From Apus apus (taxonomy: Eukaryota > Chordata > Aves > Apodiformes > Apodidae): a stretch of DNA of 64,000 nt. Positions 50,901 to 64,000 of the stretch are shown here, one piece after another; positions within the stretch are counted from its first letter, which is position 1, and each line of letters starts with the position of its first letter. The position numbers and the translations under genes are program-made. The notes under the pieces were generated by a model, which worked only from the letters and a program-made list of their open reading frames with translations, had not been told where the DNA came from and ran no database searches. Location: NCBI RefSeq assembly GCF_020740795.1, contig NC_067294.1, positions 6,324,001-6,388,000 on the forward strand, read 5' to 3'.

Positions 50901-53900
50901 CTGCTTTCTTGAGTGGCAGGTTCAAACTCACTGATTTAATCCTTTGAGACTTTGACAGGAACGTGGACCTCTGTCCCATAGGGATGCAAAGAAGAGGGTG
51001 CAGACTTGGTAAGCAGAAATGTTAAGCCATACCACAATGAATATGTTAACACAATTGCTAGAAAAATACAGCCCCATTCCCCTTATAAATAACTGAGCTA
51101 TAACCATAGATCATGTATTTGACTTTTCTTTTTTTCCTTCTTTGAAAGGCTTGTTTGGTTCTTTACAGTAGCTGGGATGCCAGTCCTTGTTTTTCTAAGT
51201 GTATTCAGTGTAATGTTCAACATGCTATCAAATCCATAGACACATTTTGTATATTTTCTCTCCCTCCAGGCTGGAGGAGTAAGCTGTACTATAGCAACAG
51301 CTAGATGTGCAGTAGCCTTTCCATGCCTTATTGCAAGTAATTTTGCAATTATCTAGGCTATTTGCAGGCAGATTTCCATAGCTGTGCATGATACCTGAAG
51401 TCCCCAGGATATCAACCAACACACAGAAGAAGTGGATTTCATGACTACAAAACACCAAGGAGGGCACCTCTCTGCCTGGAGCATCTGCTGGCAATCTCAG
51501 GCAGTGCAGACACAGGCCACTTCAAGAGTGGAACCCATTTTTGCCTAACTTTGGTCATTAAAAAAGAGCAAATGAGCCTAAACAGATTTTTCAGGCTCCC
51601 ACTTTGGTAAATAATGGAAAGAATAACATCCAGGAAGGGATTTGTCCTAAGCCATAGCACAAGGTAAGAGAAAAGGAGGAGCTTATTTTTTCCTATTGTT
51701 TGCAGAGGAAAAGTGTGGGTAATAAGGAGAAACAGCTGAGATTAATTTAGACCCCAATTTTGGGCAGACTTATCCATTCTTATCCCATCAGGATCAGTCT
51801 TTAGAGTGAGCTGCGTCCACGCTTTGTCTTTAAGAAGCTGTTGGGCTGAAGGCAGGGCTGGAAAGCCAAGCAGCAGAGGGGGAGTGAGAACAGCCCAGTC
51901 CTCAAAATCACTCTTTTCTAGCAGGGTGAGTGTACCTTCTGACACGGCCTTCAGTGATGCATTTCTTTGTTAGTATTGATTCCAGCAATGAGTGGGAAAG
52001 GTGTCCTTCCTTTTCGGAAGCATTTTGTGCTCCGTGTGTGTCTGTGCCTGTGCTTTGAAGAGGCAGTGGGTGGCAGGTATGGAAATGGTTCAGGCTTGAC
52101 AGTGAGGGGAGCAGTGAAAAGAGCTGAAAAAGAACTCTGGTACAGAAAAGCTTGTCATACTGACTCTGTTCATCATGACAAAGTGGCTTAGATCTACATG
52201 GGGGAATATGAAAGGATTGTCATGGCAGAAAATCTATTGAAGTCACAACCATAGTGCAGAATGAGTCAGATTGTCTGAGTCAGGGGTGATCTGATACTAC
52301 AGGGCCCAGATTTATGCAGAAAGAACCATATTTTTTAGCATCTCTTTATGGCTTTCTGCATCTTATTACAGCACTGATGCTCCATGGCAACTTCCTCCCT
52401 TCCTTGTGGTGCATAATGTTTATTGGAAGAGCTTGACTCACTTGACTGTCAGGCCCAAAAGAGACTTCACTCATTTCCCTGACATGATTGAAGGGTATTA
52501 TTTTTCAAGTCCCATCCACTTGGCTTCTGTTCCCTTTCACTGGGATTTGGGCAAGGATTTTTCTCTCTTGGGAAAAAAAACCATAATCATTGTATCATAA
52601 AGTCTTCATGGTGCCTGCGTGTGTATTAGTCATGTGTACTGATGAGACTGAAGGAATCAGTGACAAGTCTTAAAGTATTTAAAGAAAGGCAGTGATGTAT
52701 TATTGGAGGTGGCAGAAAGTTAGCATTTGTTATAGGAGAACTGAGTCCATCAATGAAAATGATAGATGGGACACATGGAATTTACATAGCACATATGTAA
52801 AGCTAACAGTAAGAGAAATGTTAAGAGAATTCCTTTCCTGAACAATTCTTTCTTTACAGCTTGGTGTGGAGGTAGCTTTGCTGTAAGACTAATGAAGCTT
52901 ATATGGAAAGGTTTGCTCCTATTGGAAAACTTTATATGCTCTTTATTTCCCCCAGAAATGCAGTGATGGGTTAGTTTATTCTCTATGAAACAATTTACTC
53001 AGATACTTCAATAATAAATAATAATAACAAATAATGCAATTAAGGAATCTGGAAATTAGACAACATTTTCCCCTCTTCTTCTAATTTCAGAAAAGGTTTG
53101 TTTATATTATCTAGGCATGTTTAGATTTTCTTAGCCCCAGTACAAGTATCACTCTACTGCTCATGAGGCTGACTGGCAAAAATACTTGTCAAGTGTCTCT
53201 GTTCCCTCCTGCCTCAGCTGCTGCTCAGATGGGTTTGTACAGTGATCACCTCTCTTTGTGTCATACTGAGAATCAATGTTATTTGACTTGGTATTAATGA
53301 AACCATCTTTATGAAGAAGGATGTGCATAATTTGGAACATTAATATGCCAGCAGATGATGTTCTTTTCCTGCTCTTTTCTCCATTAGACTATCCCCAGGA
53401 GTCATATCTTGGTTGAGCTAAATACAGCAAAGGATGGTGTTGTTCTTTTGAATGTCTCCTGCTACAACGTTAGAGAGAGAGGATTCTAGATGCAGCAGTG
53501 ATGAGAAAGATACAGGCCAGAGGGATAATTTGCCATCCTTTTCAAATAACCTGATAGGCCTTGGACATACAAGGCAAACTGGATTAACTTACTAAAGAGC
53601 TTGTTTCAAATTGTGATGTACACCTCAAAAACTTTTTTGAGCTTTGCAACCCCACTCAGTAGTGAGATGACCTCAGGTGAAGTCTGTGCCCTGTGCCCTC
53701 TTCATTTCAGGTGTAAAAAAAAAAAGCTTTTTGGGTATTTCTTTATCCCATGGGCACTGAGGCCGCAGCTGCTGCAATGCATCTCTCCTTATTCTTCCTC
53801 AATGCTAGTTTTACAGCAGCTGTACAAATTTGGCTTATTCCACCTCTCTTTACTGGGAGACAAGTTTAGGATCCAGACTGGTAGGTATTTTACCTTGCCA

Positions 53901-54508
53901 AGACACCTTCGTTTTCTTCTCATTTGCAAACTTTGCTTCACAATTATATCAGAGCTGACCCAAACTTTATGGATTTGCTCTGATTGTACTAAATGCAAAA
54001 AATATCTCTTATCAACACATAACTGAACACATTATACGATGCTTTTAATAAAACAAATTTCTGCATCAGAGAGAAATGACTCAAGTCTGAGTCAAATTGT
54101 TGCTCTCTCCATACAGAAAGTTGTATTTAAATGGATATTAATGTGAACTCTGAAATGGCACCAGGAATAGATTAGGTAAAGAAAAAAGAACTAGGAAGTC
54201 TGATGCTTCATTTTTCAATTCTGTTTCAAGATCAATGGGTAAAGATTAATGTTGCTTGAAAGAAGTAAAATGTAATGATGGCTGGCAGGACAAAGGAGGG
54301 AAATAAAATAAAGGAGGAGAAGACCCATCAACCTTGAAACAATAATGTGTTAGGAAGATAAACAAAAAAACACTGGGGATTGGGATTGGAACTGAAAATG
54401 GACAAAATGAACTTCAGACAGGGAACTGAACAGAACACACCAAAGGAAAACCATGCATAGGGGTAAAGCCAGAAACAAAGGAAGCAGCAGATAACCTGTA
54501 AAGAAATA
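47901..54508. other. Upstream flank of NMUR2, no gene recognised
   Basis: A/T-rich sequence with many short T and A runs. Enhancers may exist but cannot be seen without comparison to other species. Confidence 0.65.
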
Positions 54509-54600
54509 GGATCACAGGACCACAGGGTAACACAGCCTGGAAAGGACCTCTGGAGATCTTTAGTCTAATCACTTGCTTAGACCAGGGACAACTGTAGAGC
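54509..54600 (-). mobile_element. CR1 LINE 3' tail, minus strand, diverged
   Basis: The plus strand reads 'atcacagga', 'ctggaaaggacctctggag' and 'tctaatcacttgcttagac', the reverse complement of a CR1 tail. It is more diverged than the others; the boundaries are approximate. Confidence 0.75.
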
Positions 54601-56699
54601 CAGACTGCAGGGTGGACCTCATCCTCGGTCCTGTGGAGGCTGCTGTGAGGTCCTGTAGACCTTTTCTTTCCCAGCATCCCTCTGCATGGAAACTGTTACC
54701 ACTACATTTGAGGAATGGCCAAGATAACAATGTGCATAAACCAAATTAGTTCCACATTGTTAATCTTTAGTCTCTCTTCTGCTGTTTTAAATTATTCAGT
54801 CATCCCAAAAGAGAAAGGGAACAGTATCCACAGTTCAAATTTCTGAGGTGTCTGGGAGGTTAAGTGTCTCTGCTTAAAATTAAATATTCTCTTTAATCAA
54901 TAAAAGCTCATTTGATTGGTTCTGTATTTCACTGCAAAGAATTATTACCTTGAGTATGTTAAATTACCTGCATGGCATCATTCAACTAGAAAGTGCCCCA
55001 AAGCACAAAAAGCTGAGTATCTCAGCAGCATGTGAGAGCACTTCCTGAAGAGCAGAATGCAAAGAAAAAGCACACCAAAAAATGAACTGAACAGCTGAAT
55101 GCATTTTTTAAACCACATGATTTCCCAACAGTCTATGCATTAATTCTGGTGTACAGCTGTTTACCAAGGTAGCTGGGCAAAAAATTGGTTTCCACTTCCA
55201 TTTGAAGATTTGCTACCGAGTTCAGATGCACTTTAGTCTATGCTGGAACACAAAGAAAAAGCAACAAAGCCACCTCAAAGCAGCTCAGCCAAATGAAGAA
55301 GACCCATTTCCCTTTCCCAGCCCTGATGGAGGTGGGCTGAGGCCCATCAGAGCTGTTTCATTTATAGCTTTAGCCAGACTGGAACGAGAGTGGATTGGGT
55401 ACTGTCCCTTTTTGGTGGAGGGCATCACTTCCCACCTCAGTAAACACAAGGCCAAATTGCTGGTGAACATGTTTTTATGGGGTTGCTGCACATCTGTGTG
55501 AATCTTGAGCAGAATGGGATCAAACATTGGTGGGATTTCAACCTTTCTAAATGCAATGAAGACAATTGTTTCTACTTTCCTTGTTTGCCTCTGCTGTTCT
55601 CTTGCCACATCTTCCTGGCAGCATGGAAACTCTCTCTGCTCTGATCCTCATCTTAGACAATTAATGGAGAACTAGTTAGTCCTAACCCTCCTGACTCCAT
55701 CTTAAACTGACAAATGGATGCATAGAAGTTAAAATAATGAAACTCTTCATAGGAATCAACTCTACTTACAGGTTTGTGGTTAAACAACTTTCTTTTGAGA
55801 AATACTGTTTTGATGAAAACCAGGGGGGTTCTGTGCCTCAGGAGATGCTACTGATTTTGATAAAATTACTCCCCTCCAGGAAGCTCCTGAAAGTGAAATG
55901 AGCTCTGCTTTGGAAATGTCAAAATAAAGGTTTTCACATCAAAATATTGTTATGCCTTTTCATTTGTATTAGTTTGAATATTTCTGTATTATTTTGAGGT
56001 CTGTCATAAATATCACTTGATAGGCTTTATTAAGAATGTGTCAAATTATGGTGTGAAATATAGCCAGACATGGCACAACATTTACATACTTTTTTAAGAT
56101 TTTCAAATAAGTTTTAGGTGCAGTTACTACTGAGTAGAAATTGATCTGAAGAAGTAACATTAAGTCTTTCAGAGTGTTTTCCCCATTTGATCAAGCGCAA
56201 CACAGAAAGCATTACCCAGGGAATAGCTGTTTTCAATAGCCACTGGCAACTTTGATTAATTATTTAAATATACAGATATTTTATAAATATTGGAATTTTA
56301 GACCTTTTTCCCCACAGTAAAAGATTTCAGGATTTCAGCTGTTCCCCCTGCTTCTAAAAGTCTTCAAGCATTAGTGTTTCAAACAAACATCAAATTCTAA
56401 CCAACTCTAAACCACAACAATTTTCTTTTACTCACATTGATTATGTGCATAGCTGACATCTGAAAAATTCCCCAGTCACCTTTGCAAATAGGTTCTGGAG
56501 GCTTTAGGTAGGTAAGATTGCATTTACATACCGAGCAGACAAGCTTTTAAGGGGTGCATCCTCAGACATTTCATTTTCATGCAAAACACACAAGCTGCCA
56601 GGCAAGGACTCAATTATACACAGAAGAGAGGGCAGGAAAAGCAGGGCTCGAGTCAGAGATAAACTTTTAACAAGCGAAAAACATTCTGGACTTCTCTAT

Positions 56700-56728
56700 G
56701 GGTAGCTATATAAAGGGTAGCTATAAAA
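56700..56728. repeat. 15-base tandem duplication
   Basis: The unit 'gggtagctata' plus a short A/T tail is repeated at 56700 and 56715. It contains TATATAAA, a TATA-like string, but no gene is nearby. Confidence 0.7.
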
Positions 56729-59700
56729 CTATATGTATGGGGAGTTTTTTCTTTTCACGTGGTTAATCCTAGTGATAAATATGTTTTTGATACATGAAAA
56801 AAAAATAAAATAACCTGACCACTACTGCAAGCAATAATCGATTGTATTTAGGAAGACAAAAATATAATTCACACCTCTGACACTTGTTTTTAAAGCTCTT
56901 GTACTATTCTGAAAAGGCTGACAGATTGGGGCTGCTTGAGAGCAAATCAATGGCTCTCGTTTACCGCCTGCACCTCCGTTGCATTGTTAGGTGGATTAGG
57001 AGATATAAACAGTTTTCTGGGGCTTTATCTACCCAACTTTTGTTGAATACAACTAATCAGTTCTAAAGATATCGGGAATAGCACTTTAAGCCCAGTTTTT
57101 GTGGAGCTCACAGTACCTGCTTTTTAAGATTGCAGTCTCAAACCTAGTCAATGCAGGGGGAAAAAACAAACAACAACCAATTCTCCCTTACGTTGCTTGA
57201 AGGCAGAGAAATACAAATACTTCAAAGACCTTCCCTCCTAATTGAATTTTCCAGCTCAGTGAGATCCTGGCTGAAGATTTTGGAATAATTTTACAGTTTT
57301 GTATAGGTGATAACTGAGGACAGTATCTCTCAGTATCCCCAAGTAGGGAGGGGAAGGGAGGGGACATGGAATACATTAGACACAAATACATAATTTATTC
57401 AACTGATTATTTTTTTTTTTGTCAGCAGAATGAGAACTGCTATCATAAAAATGTCAAGTCGTTGAACTCAAAACCTTTCATGAGAATGCTCTCGTTTAAG
57501 CCACTTATTAGGCAAAGATTCCTCTGTTTTAGGATGGGTTTCTAAGAAGCACATTGAAGGATTTTGTTGCTTTCCAAGAAAAGTCAATTGCCCGGTTCTG
57601 GGTATTAACCCCACCGGTGGGACATGAGGTTCAGCTCTCCATTCCTACACATTTTTTTTAAATTTATTCAAAAATAGCCTGAAGTCTGGTACTTAAAGCC
57701 TTCTGAAGAGAAGCAGAAGTTGGAGCTTGGTCTGGGTTTCCCATCACACTAAGTAAGCCCCTACCCTTAGACCAGTGCTTACTCGTGCTCTGGAGTTTCC
57801 CAAGGTAACATTCATATAGCCTTTGTTTTAACTAAAAGCTCACCCTAAATCACTATTATCATAGAGGAGGGCTTTCTGACTATCTGAAATTTATTTAGGA
57901 AGGTAGTTAAGCTTCAGGGAAGTTCTGGTTAGGACACTTACCCACCAAGCACTAACAAATACTGAAAACAAAGAGCTTTGAAATTTTTCCAAAGAACATA
58001 TAAAAATATATTTTTTCCTTCTTTCTTCTCCCTTACATGACAAACACAAACCATTAATAATGACAAATGAAACGTAAAAACTTCTGTGACTTGCCTAGGG
58101 CTGGAAAACAGGTCAGTAATTCAACTTCTAGAAGAATGCAAGGTTTATGGTTCCCAGCTGCCTCTTTGCTTCCTTAGAATGTGTTGTTTCCCTTGTATGA
58201 TGAAAATGCCCTAAAGTATGAAGAGAAGCTTTTAAGAACCACATATGATTACATAATGACAAAAATGGGATTGTTTGGCATAATTTTGAAAATACTAACT
58301 GAGCTATAGAAAAAAATTATCTCCTAATTTTTTTGACAGAGTGTGATAGTTCAAAAACATACCTTCAGCAATGAAACTGCTGCAACATGAAAAGGGAAAA
58401 TGTAAACATTTTTGCAAAGCTGAAGTTAGGCAGTTTAGACCCAATAAAAAAGCAATGGCATCTAATTTATACTTGATTCACACAGAAACCCCAAGATGTT
58501 ACACAATTTTTTTTTTCATAAATAGAAATATATTATAGTATTTTTACTCAGATATTTAGTTCAAGCAATGAAATACTGTTCTAATACCTGGTGTCTATAT
58601 ACTTTTCAGCACAGAGGCTCCTATTTTTTTAAAAAACAATCATTATCACAGCTTGAATACAACAGGAAAATAAAAGCATAATTCATGAGAATATACTTGC
58701 ACATGTTTCAAGATGCTTACATCAAAGACAGACTCATGTTTAAGATCTTTTTTTGGACCAGATCTTTCCTAGGTATAGTTCAGGATGTAAATTTCTAGGA
58801 GAAAGAGAAGCCTAGCAAGAGAAGCCCAGAAAAAAGAAGGTGATAAATAACAACAGTTCTGCAAACCTGACTGGCTCATTTTTTTTTGCCTCTAACTACA
58901 TCAAGGAGCTAATTACTCCTGCTTTTCCTCTGAACTCAGTGACAAGTACCTTGTTTTAAAGTATCTATTTACCTCTTTGTTCTGACATAAATGACAAAAA
59001 ACCCAAACCAAACAACACTCCAAGAAACCAAACATGGCTGCAGTTGTGAAAAATCACAAATTACTTAACTGTATTTTTTAAATACTAGTCACAGGACTGG
59101 GCATACAAAAGAGAGAGGAAGACTTATCAGAATGAAGAGTGCTGCAGAGAATACCAATATATGTCCTGTTACAGAGGTGGACTTAGGACCAATAATCATG
59201 TGAGGATGAGAAAATGAAAGGTGGAAGCAGCCAGGGACAACCATTTGGAAAAAAAAAAAAAAAAATCCTAGCCAAACTACCTACACTAAAGTATCAGAAG
59301 TCAGAAACTTCTGATGGACAAGGATGAAGCAATCACTTAGGAACATAGGGTAAACTCTCAGATTTACAGTATTTGAAGAACACAATATGAATCTGCTATG
59401 AAGGCTGGTGGTGCTGTAGAGGTGAAGGCAACAGGTCTCCTGCTTTTGTGTTGAGGAGGACAGTGGTAACTGGGTTTTTCAATAGCCACAGGCAACCAGA
59501 AATATTACAGAAAGCTGTCCTCCTAATGCAGTCACAAATCTGCAAAATGAATGTCATAGCATCTTCTTTCTACCCTTCTGTGCACCTGCTATGGACCTCT
59601 AGTATAATTTGGCTCCCTCAATGCACCCATGACCTCTCCTTTCCTCCTTCATGTCTTGATTTTCCTGCGCTGCTATTGTTTCAATCTGTGGAGCAAACCC

Positions 59701-60997
59701 AAAGTCTTACTAAGATTCTACCAACAACTTATGTCTGTACTTCCATGTCTCAGTTCAGGAGATCCAGCATCGTGGCAGGATAGGGAAGGAATGTACAGAA
59801 AGCTCTTCCTGACCTGCAGGGACAGAAGGACAGATGGTTTTGCCTGTGCTGCTGTACCACTGCAGTCCTTGGCCAGCGTTCCAGTTACCAAAATCTGCAG
59901 CAGGGAAGTGTCTCATCACTTTGCATTTATCCATTCCTATGTAACTTTTTTTTCTGGACTTATGCTTGATATTTGCAGTTTCTTTGTCTCAGGTGTTGAT
60001 GGGATTCAAATGACACCTGCCATACAAAGTGCATTAAGTCCATTTGCTGACATTGAGATCCATCTCCATTAGCCTCACCTGACATACACGTGTGTGTAAA
60101 CATGCTATAAACCCAAGGGGATTAGAACTAACAATTGCTAAATTTCTACATATTATGACACCAAGAAAGTGGAATTTAAGGACTAAAAATGTTCATCCAT
60201 CATTGCCACAAAAACAAAATATTCCAATCCTTCTTCCCTCAGTGCTGACCTTTTCCTCACCTTCTGAGTACTCATCTCTCACTTATTTTTGTATGGATTT
60301 CTGCCATGATTAAATATATTTGACAGAAAAATAAGTGTTGAGTTTATTATCGATGCGTCTTGGAAATGCAGATCAGCATGCCCAGAGCAGAAGTAGTTTA
60401 TTACTTAATGGCAAAGTGCTTGAATTCTAAAAAGGGCATTGTTATTATTTAAAGACAAGCAGAAAGTATGCAGGGAAGAACAACAATCTACTAGAAATTC
60501 AGCACTGGCTACAAGATAGTAATAACCTTCTGTCATGGTAGAGAAATAGAGGTAATTAATGCCTTTAAACTCCAGTTAGAAACAACATCCATTTCTTTCA
60601 ATTCCTGTCTCTGTTTAATACCAGGAGGCAGGGGGAATGGCAAACCCTGGAACAGTTTCCCAGGAAAGGTGGTGGAGTTGCCATGAAGTTTGGAAGAGGT
60701 AAAATAAATATCAGCAAAACGCCAACACATCCCATCTCCACGTTGGCTAATTTAGCTGTTCCTCAGCTTCGTGTAAAGAAAAAAAATCTCCTCACTTTTT
60801 CAGGGAAAAAAACAAAAGAGGAAATAATCGTGCAGCACGTAGAGATGAGGAAATGTGAGAGCTGTTTGGAAATTAAATCTTTGCAAATATTTTGCCTCCA
60901 AAATCTGTTAGTTTCTTATTGCAGAAGATACTCTTAGGAGCAGTGCCTCAATCTCATTTAATCCTATAAATAAGGACCATTACTGCTCAGTGAATTT

Positions 60998-61010
60998 CTC
61001 CCTCTGGTGG
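60998..61010 (-). promoter_or_regulatory. CTCF-like motif (weak)
   Basis: The minus strand reads CCACCAGAGGGAG, matching 12 of 13 positions of the core CCASYAGRKGGCR. A single match of this quality is expected by chance in this much sequence. Confidence 0.25.
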
Positions 61011-61253
61011 ACACAATGTGCTAAACAAAAGAACATTTTTGTCAGAAGATAGTTCTGTAGCTGTAAAATTAAAGCCTGGAAAATTCCATTGCTCAGCCAC
61101 GGGTTTCTCTGAATGAGCCACCTGGTGTGAAGCTTTAGGCTTTGTCACTCAAGGGCAGAGAGCTCTACAGCCTCTGTCCCAGCTAACACTGCAAATATTT
61201 GCTTTCCTAATGGTCTTTGCGAATGAAGATCTCGCTTTCCCACCCCAATTGAT

Positions 61254-61288
61254 GAAAAAAAGAAAAAAAAAAGAAAGAAAAAAAAGAA
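61254..61288. repeat. Purine tract (A-rich with single G)
   Basis: A 35-base run of A and G only, mostly A blocks separated by single G. Confidence 0.85.
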
Positions 61289-61794
61289 TATCTTTCTTCT
61301 CAGAAAATGCCACAGTTTCTCTTTCTTCAAGTTTTTTTGTCTGAACAAAGGGATATTTTTCATTAATTTTCAGGGGACAACTTTAATGCTACTGCCTTGT
61401 TATAATTTAAACTGCAAGCATGGGCTGATGATAATCTGAGGAGGGCAGCAAAAAGGCATCTGTGCCTAGGAGTTCAGTTAGTACTAGGAACCACTTGCTT
61501 CTTCAGGACCATGTTCTCCATGGAGTAAGGGAGCCTGCTCCATCTCCCTTTGTGGTACATGGTTGCACCTTGTCAATTGCTTGGCAAGATACATCACTGC
61601 TATTTGGGTCATTTAGCAAGTAGCTCATCATACAGTATTTTGTACTCGTGAAAGAGCACATTTGTGCAATCAGAACGAAATGGGGCTCATTTCAAACATC
61701 CCCATGATTCTCTGTACCACACTCATCAGCATAATATCAGAGCAACTTGCAGCTCCTGGGACCACCAGGCAGATGTAGTTTTTCCTGGCAAGGT

Positions 61795-61807
61795 GCACCA
61801 GAGGGCA
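61795..61807 (+). promoter_or_regulatory. CTCF-like motif (weak)
   Basis: The plus strand reads GCACCAGAGGGCA, 12 of 13 positions of the core. It points away from the motif near 61.0 kb. Confidence 0.27.
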
Positions 61808-64000
61808 TCCTACAGCATCCCAGATGCCTTTGGCTGTCTACACTTATCTGCACATGCCCACAAGTTGGTCCTTAGCAGGAATTCAGGTTTTACTGCACAT
61901 GCTGCTGGTAGGGGACTTGCTTTGCTGGTGGTAACTGTCTCCTACCGAGCAAGGAGCAAGGGTTTTCAGGGCTGACATTCTGGATAATGGTGCAGTTTTT
62001 CACTTTGTCCCTAAATGACACATCCCATGCACATCCCTATAAACAGCAAGACTTTGAAAGCAATTTCTTGATCAATATAAATCTCCAAAACTTTTCATAT
62101 AAAACCTCTAAAAACTGCTAATGACTATCAGTTGTCATTACAAATATTACTTAACTCCCACCCTCAAAATTACACCTAATATGGAGATAAAGGGAAGGGA
62201 AAAGAAGAAAAAATACAGATTAGAGTAAGGTAAGACAAATATTCCAGTAATTCTTAGGAATGACATCAGAAAAGACAGGAAATAAGGATGTTATTTACAC
62301 ACTTTGGCCCTCCTCAAATTTTCTGTCTAGGTGAGTTTAAGTAATCAACTCTCACAACTTTCATAAAATCTCTGCAAATTAATTTTAGACTTGCACACTC
62401 ATACTGTGAGAAAAGCACCATAAACAGGCTCTCAGAAGGATGATTTGTTTCCACAGAGGGTGAGACCACAGGGAAACGTCATAAAATGAGATGAAGATAG
62501 AGCCTAAACCTTAACAGGCAGATAATTCTCCCAAATTGGCTCTCTGTGCCATCAAACAATAACTTCAGATGCTGTTTAAATATGACAGTATTGATCTGGC
62601 CAGTGCTAATCCTCCAAATCCCTTCTGCAATTGCATACTGCTAGACAGCTTAGTGACTTCCAAGTCATTTCTCAGCAAGGGAGGCTCAGAAAAGGACTGT
62701 TTCATTGCAGCAAGGTAACAGATACTGATTTATTCACGGGCAGGTTTATCCGAAGCCAGCAGGGCTGTGGCAGTTGCAGTGCACCTGCCTTGTCACCCAT
62801 GTCCCACATGCCCCTTCCCCAGCACCAGGATAGTAGCCCAGTCCCTGCCCTGGCAGCTTTGGGACTGTTTTCATAGCTTACTAGTAAACCGTGGGAGTGG
62901 AGTGTACCTGAACAAGCACAAGGGAAGGAGCAGAAAGTTGGCTCCAAGGTTTGCCCACTCCTCCCCAGCTGGGTGGGCATAGGAAGAGCCTTCCCTAGGA
63001 CTGGGGGTCTTCACACCCTGCCACAGGTAGAGCAAAGAACACTGGGAGAGGGAGCATGAGAACAAGCCCAGACTAATATCAAAGTCCAGGTTAAAATGCT
63101 GTTATGACCTTTCTAACCTTTCACATGCAGCTAAAGGAGCAGTGCTAACTGTGACAAACTCCTCACCTCCCTTCATCACTGACTGGCTTCCTGATACACA
63201 GGTTTTGTCTGCATCTACTCTTGGTGCCTTATTTGCTTGCAAAATGTAAATACCAGAGTTTTTGAGGTTTGTTGTTTATTGCTTTTATGAGGGGAAATAT
63301 TTTATTTCCAGAAAAGCTGTTAATGAGATGTTCAAACAACATTAAACAAATTAATAGTGTTGCAATTCTGTGGTTAAAGATGAACAGTCTTAGTTTATCA
63401 TCATGCAGGTATTTGCAAGCAATGAAACCCATTTTGGTAACTTTTACTTTAAGGTGGGTCATTTGCACTTCAGCTGCATTTCAGAAGAACTTTTCATAAG
63501 TTCTGCTGTCATTCATGACATATAGGAAAGATCAGTAATGTTCCATCTTTTATTCAAGGGGATTTCCAGCTTCATATGGCATCCAGTAATTACCAGAGGG
63601 AGAAGAGATTTCAAAATAAGATTGTGGAGGTCGGGGTATTTTATTGCTGATTCAACAGCCACACGATTTCATATTCACTTCATGGGTTATCTGGAGTTTT
63701 ATTTATTGAGATTGGTTGTTCTGAAGTGATTGCACAGTCAGATCATTTTAACATGACAACCAGGAACTTTGCCACTTAATTTGCATCCCACACTCCACGG
63801 AAAAATCAAAGCTTTTCTAGGAATATTTGCTCCATTTCATTTTAATTGCTTAAGTGCATTTCAATAACCTTCCACCAAACTTAGCCTCACTGTTGTCAGT
63901 GTGTTCAGGTCTCTTCAAATACAGCACTCAACCTCTTTGGGGGAGGTTTTAATTGCTCTGTTTCAAGAAAATCAACACTGACCTTCTCCTTCTGTAGTGA

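Larger units (their letters stand above)
54601..64000. other. Distal upstream region, no gene recognised
   Basis: It is strongly A/T-rich between about 56 and 59 kb, with an A16-type run near 59.25 kb. It also holds two CTCF-like motifs near 61.0 and 61.8 kb. No coding exon is recognised. Confidence 0.65.

Noticed and set aside
59448..60072. Overlapping plus-strand frames of 111 and 147 codons
   Set aside because: No recognisable motif, no consistent splice sites, and an A/T-rich non-coding setting.
1..64000. CRISPR arrays, operons, bacterial elements, tRNA or rRNA genes
   Set aside because: None seen; introns, CR1 elements and low gene density show vertebrate nuclear DNA.

Overview
This window is bird genomic DNA. 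Three things point to a bird: truncated CR1 LINE tails, including one ending in the near-diagnostic 'ccttccaacc...attctgtgattctatgattg'; compact introns; and the absence of mammalian SINEs. It contains one gene I can support, the neuropeptide receptor gene NMUR2 (neuromedin U receptor 2). NMUR2 lies on the minus strand in four coding exons between 47579 and 40299. All six splice sites are canonical GT-AG, the phases fit (0, 1, 1), and the joined frame has 397 codons (396 residues plus stop).

Layout. 1-40162 is a long stretch downstream of NMUR2 with no gene I can support. It holds two CR1 remnants (about 4.2 kb and 7.8 kb), an older unidentified repeat-like patch (about 19.4 kb), a C-rich/T-rich tract followed by a CpG-containing candidate retroviral LTR fragment (21.3-21.8 kb), two short tandem repeats, and pyrimidine-rich low-complexity tracts. 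40163-47579 is NMUR2, with a likely poly(A) signal, an uninterrupted (ATT)22 microsatellite in intron 3, and a CR1 tail inserted antisense in intron 1. 47580-47900 is the 5' leader and a possible proximal promoter (inverted CCAAT, GC-rich box). 47900-64000 is more gene-free upstream sequence with one CR1 fragment, A/T-rich stretches and two CTCF-like motifs near 61.0 and 61.8 kb.

How it works together. The receptor is the only product. In vertebrates NMUR2 is a Gq/Gi-coupled receptor for neuromedin U and neuromedin S, with roles in feeding, energy balance and circadian control. The surrounding emptiness fits a regulatory landscape around a brain-expressed gene. I saw no conserved enhancer that I can prove without an alignment, and no previously undescribed system. 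The most useful leads are the receptor's C-terminal tail (a Cys cluster and a PDZ-like ending), the candidate LTR, and one exon-like segment on the opposite strand just past NMUR2.
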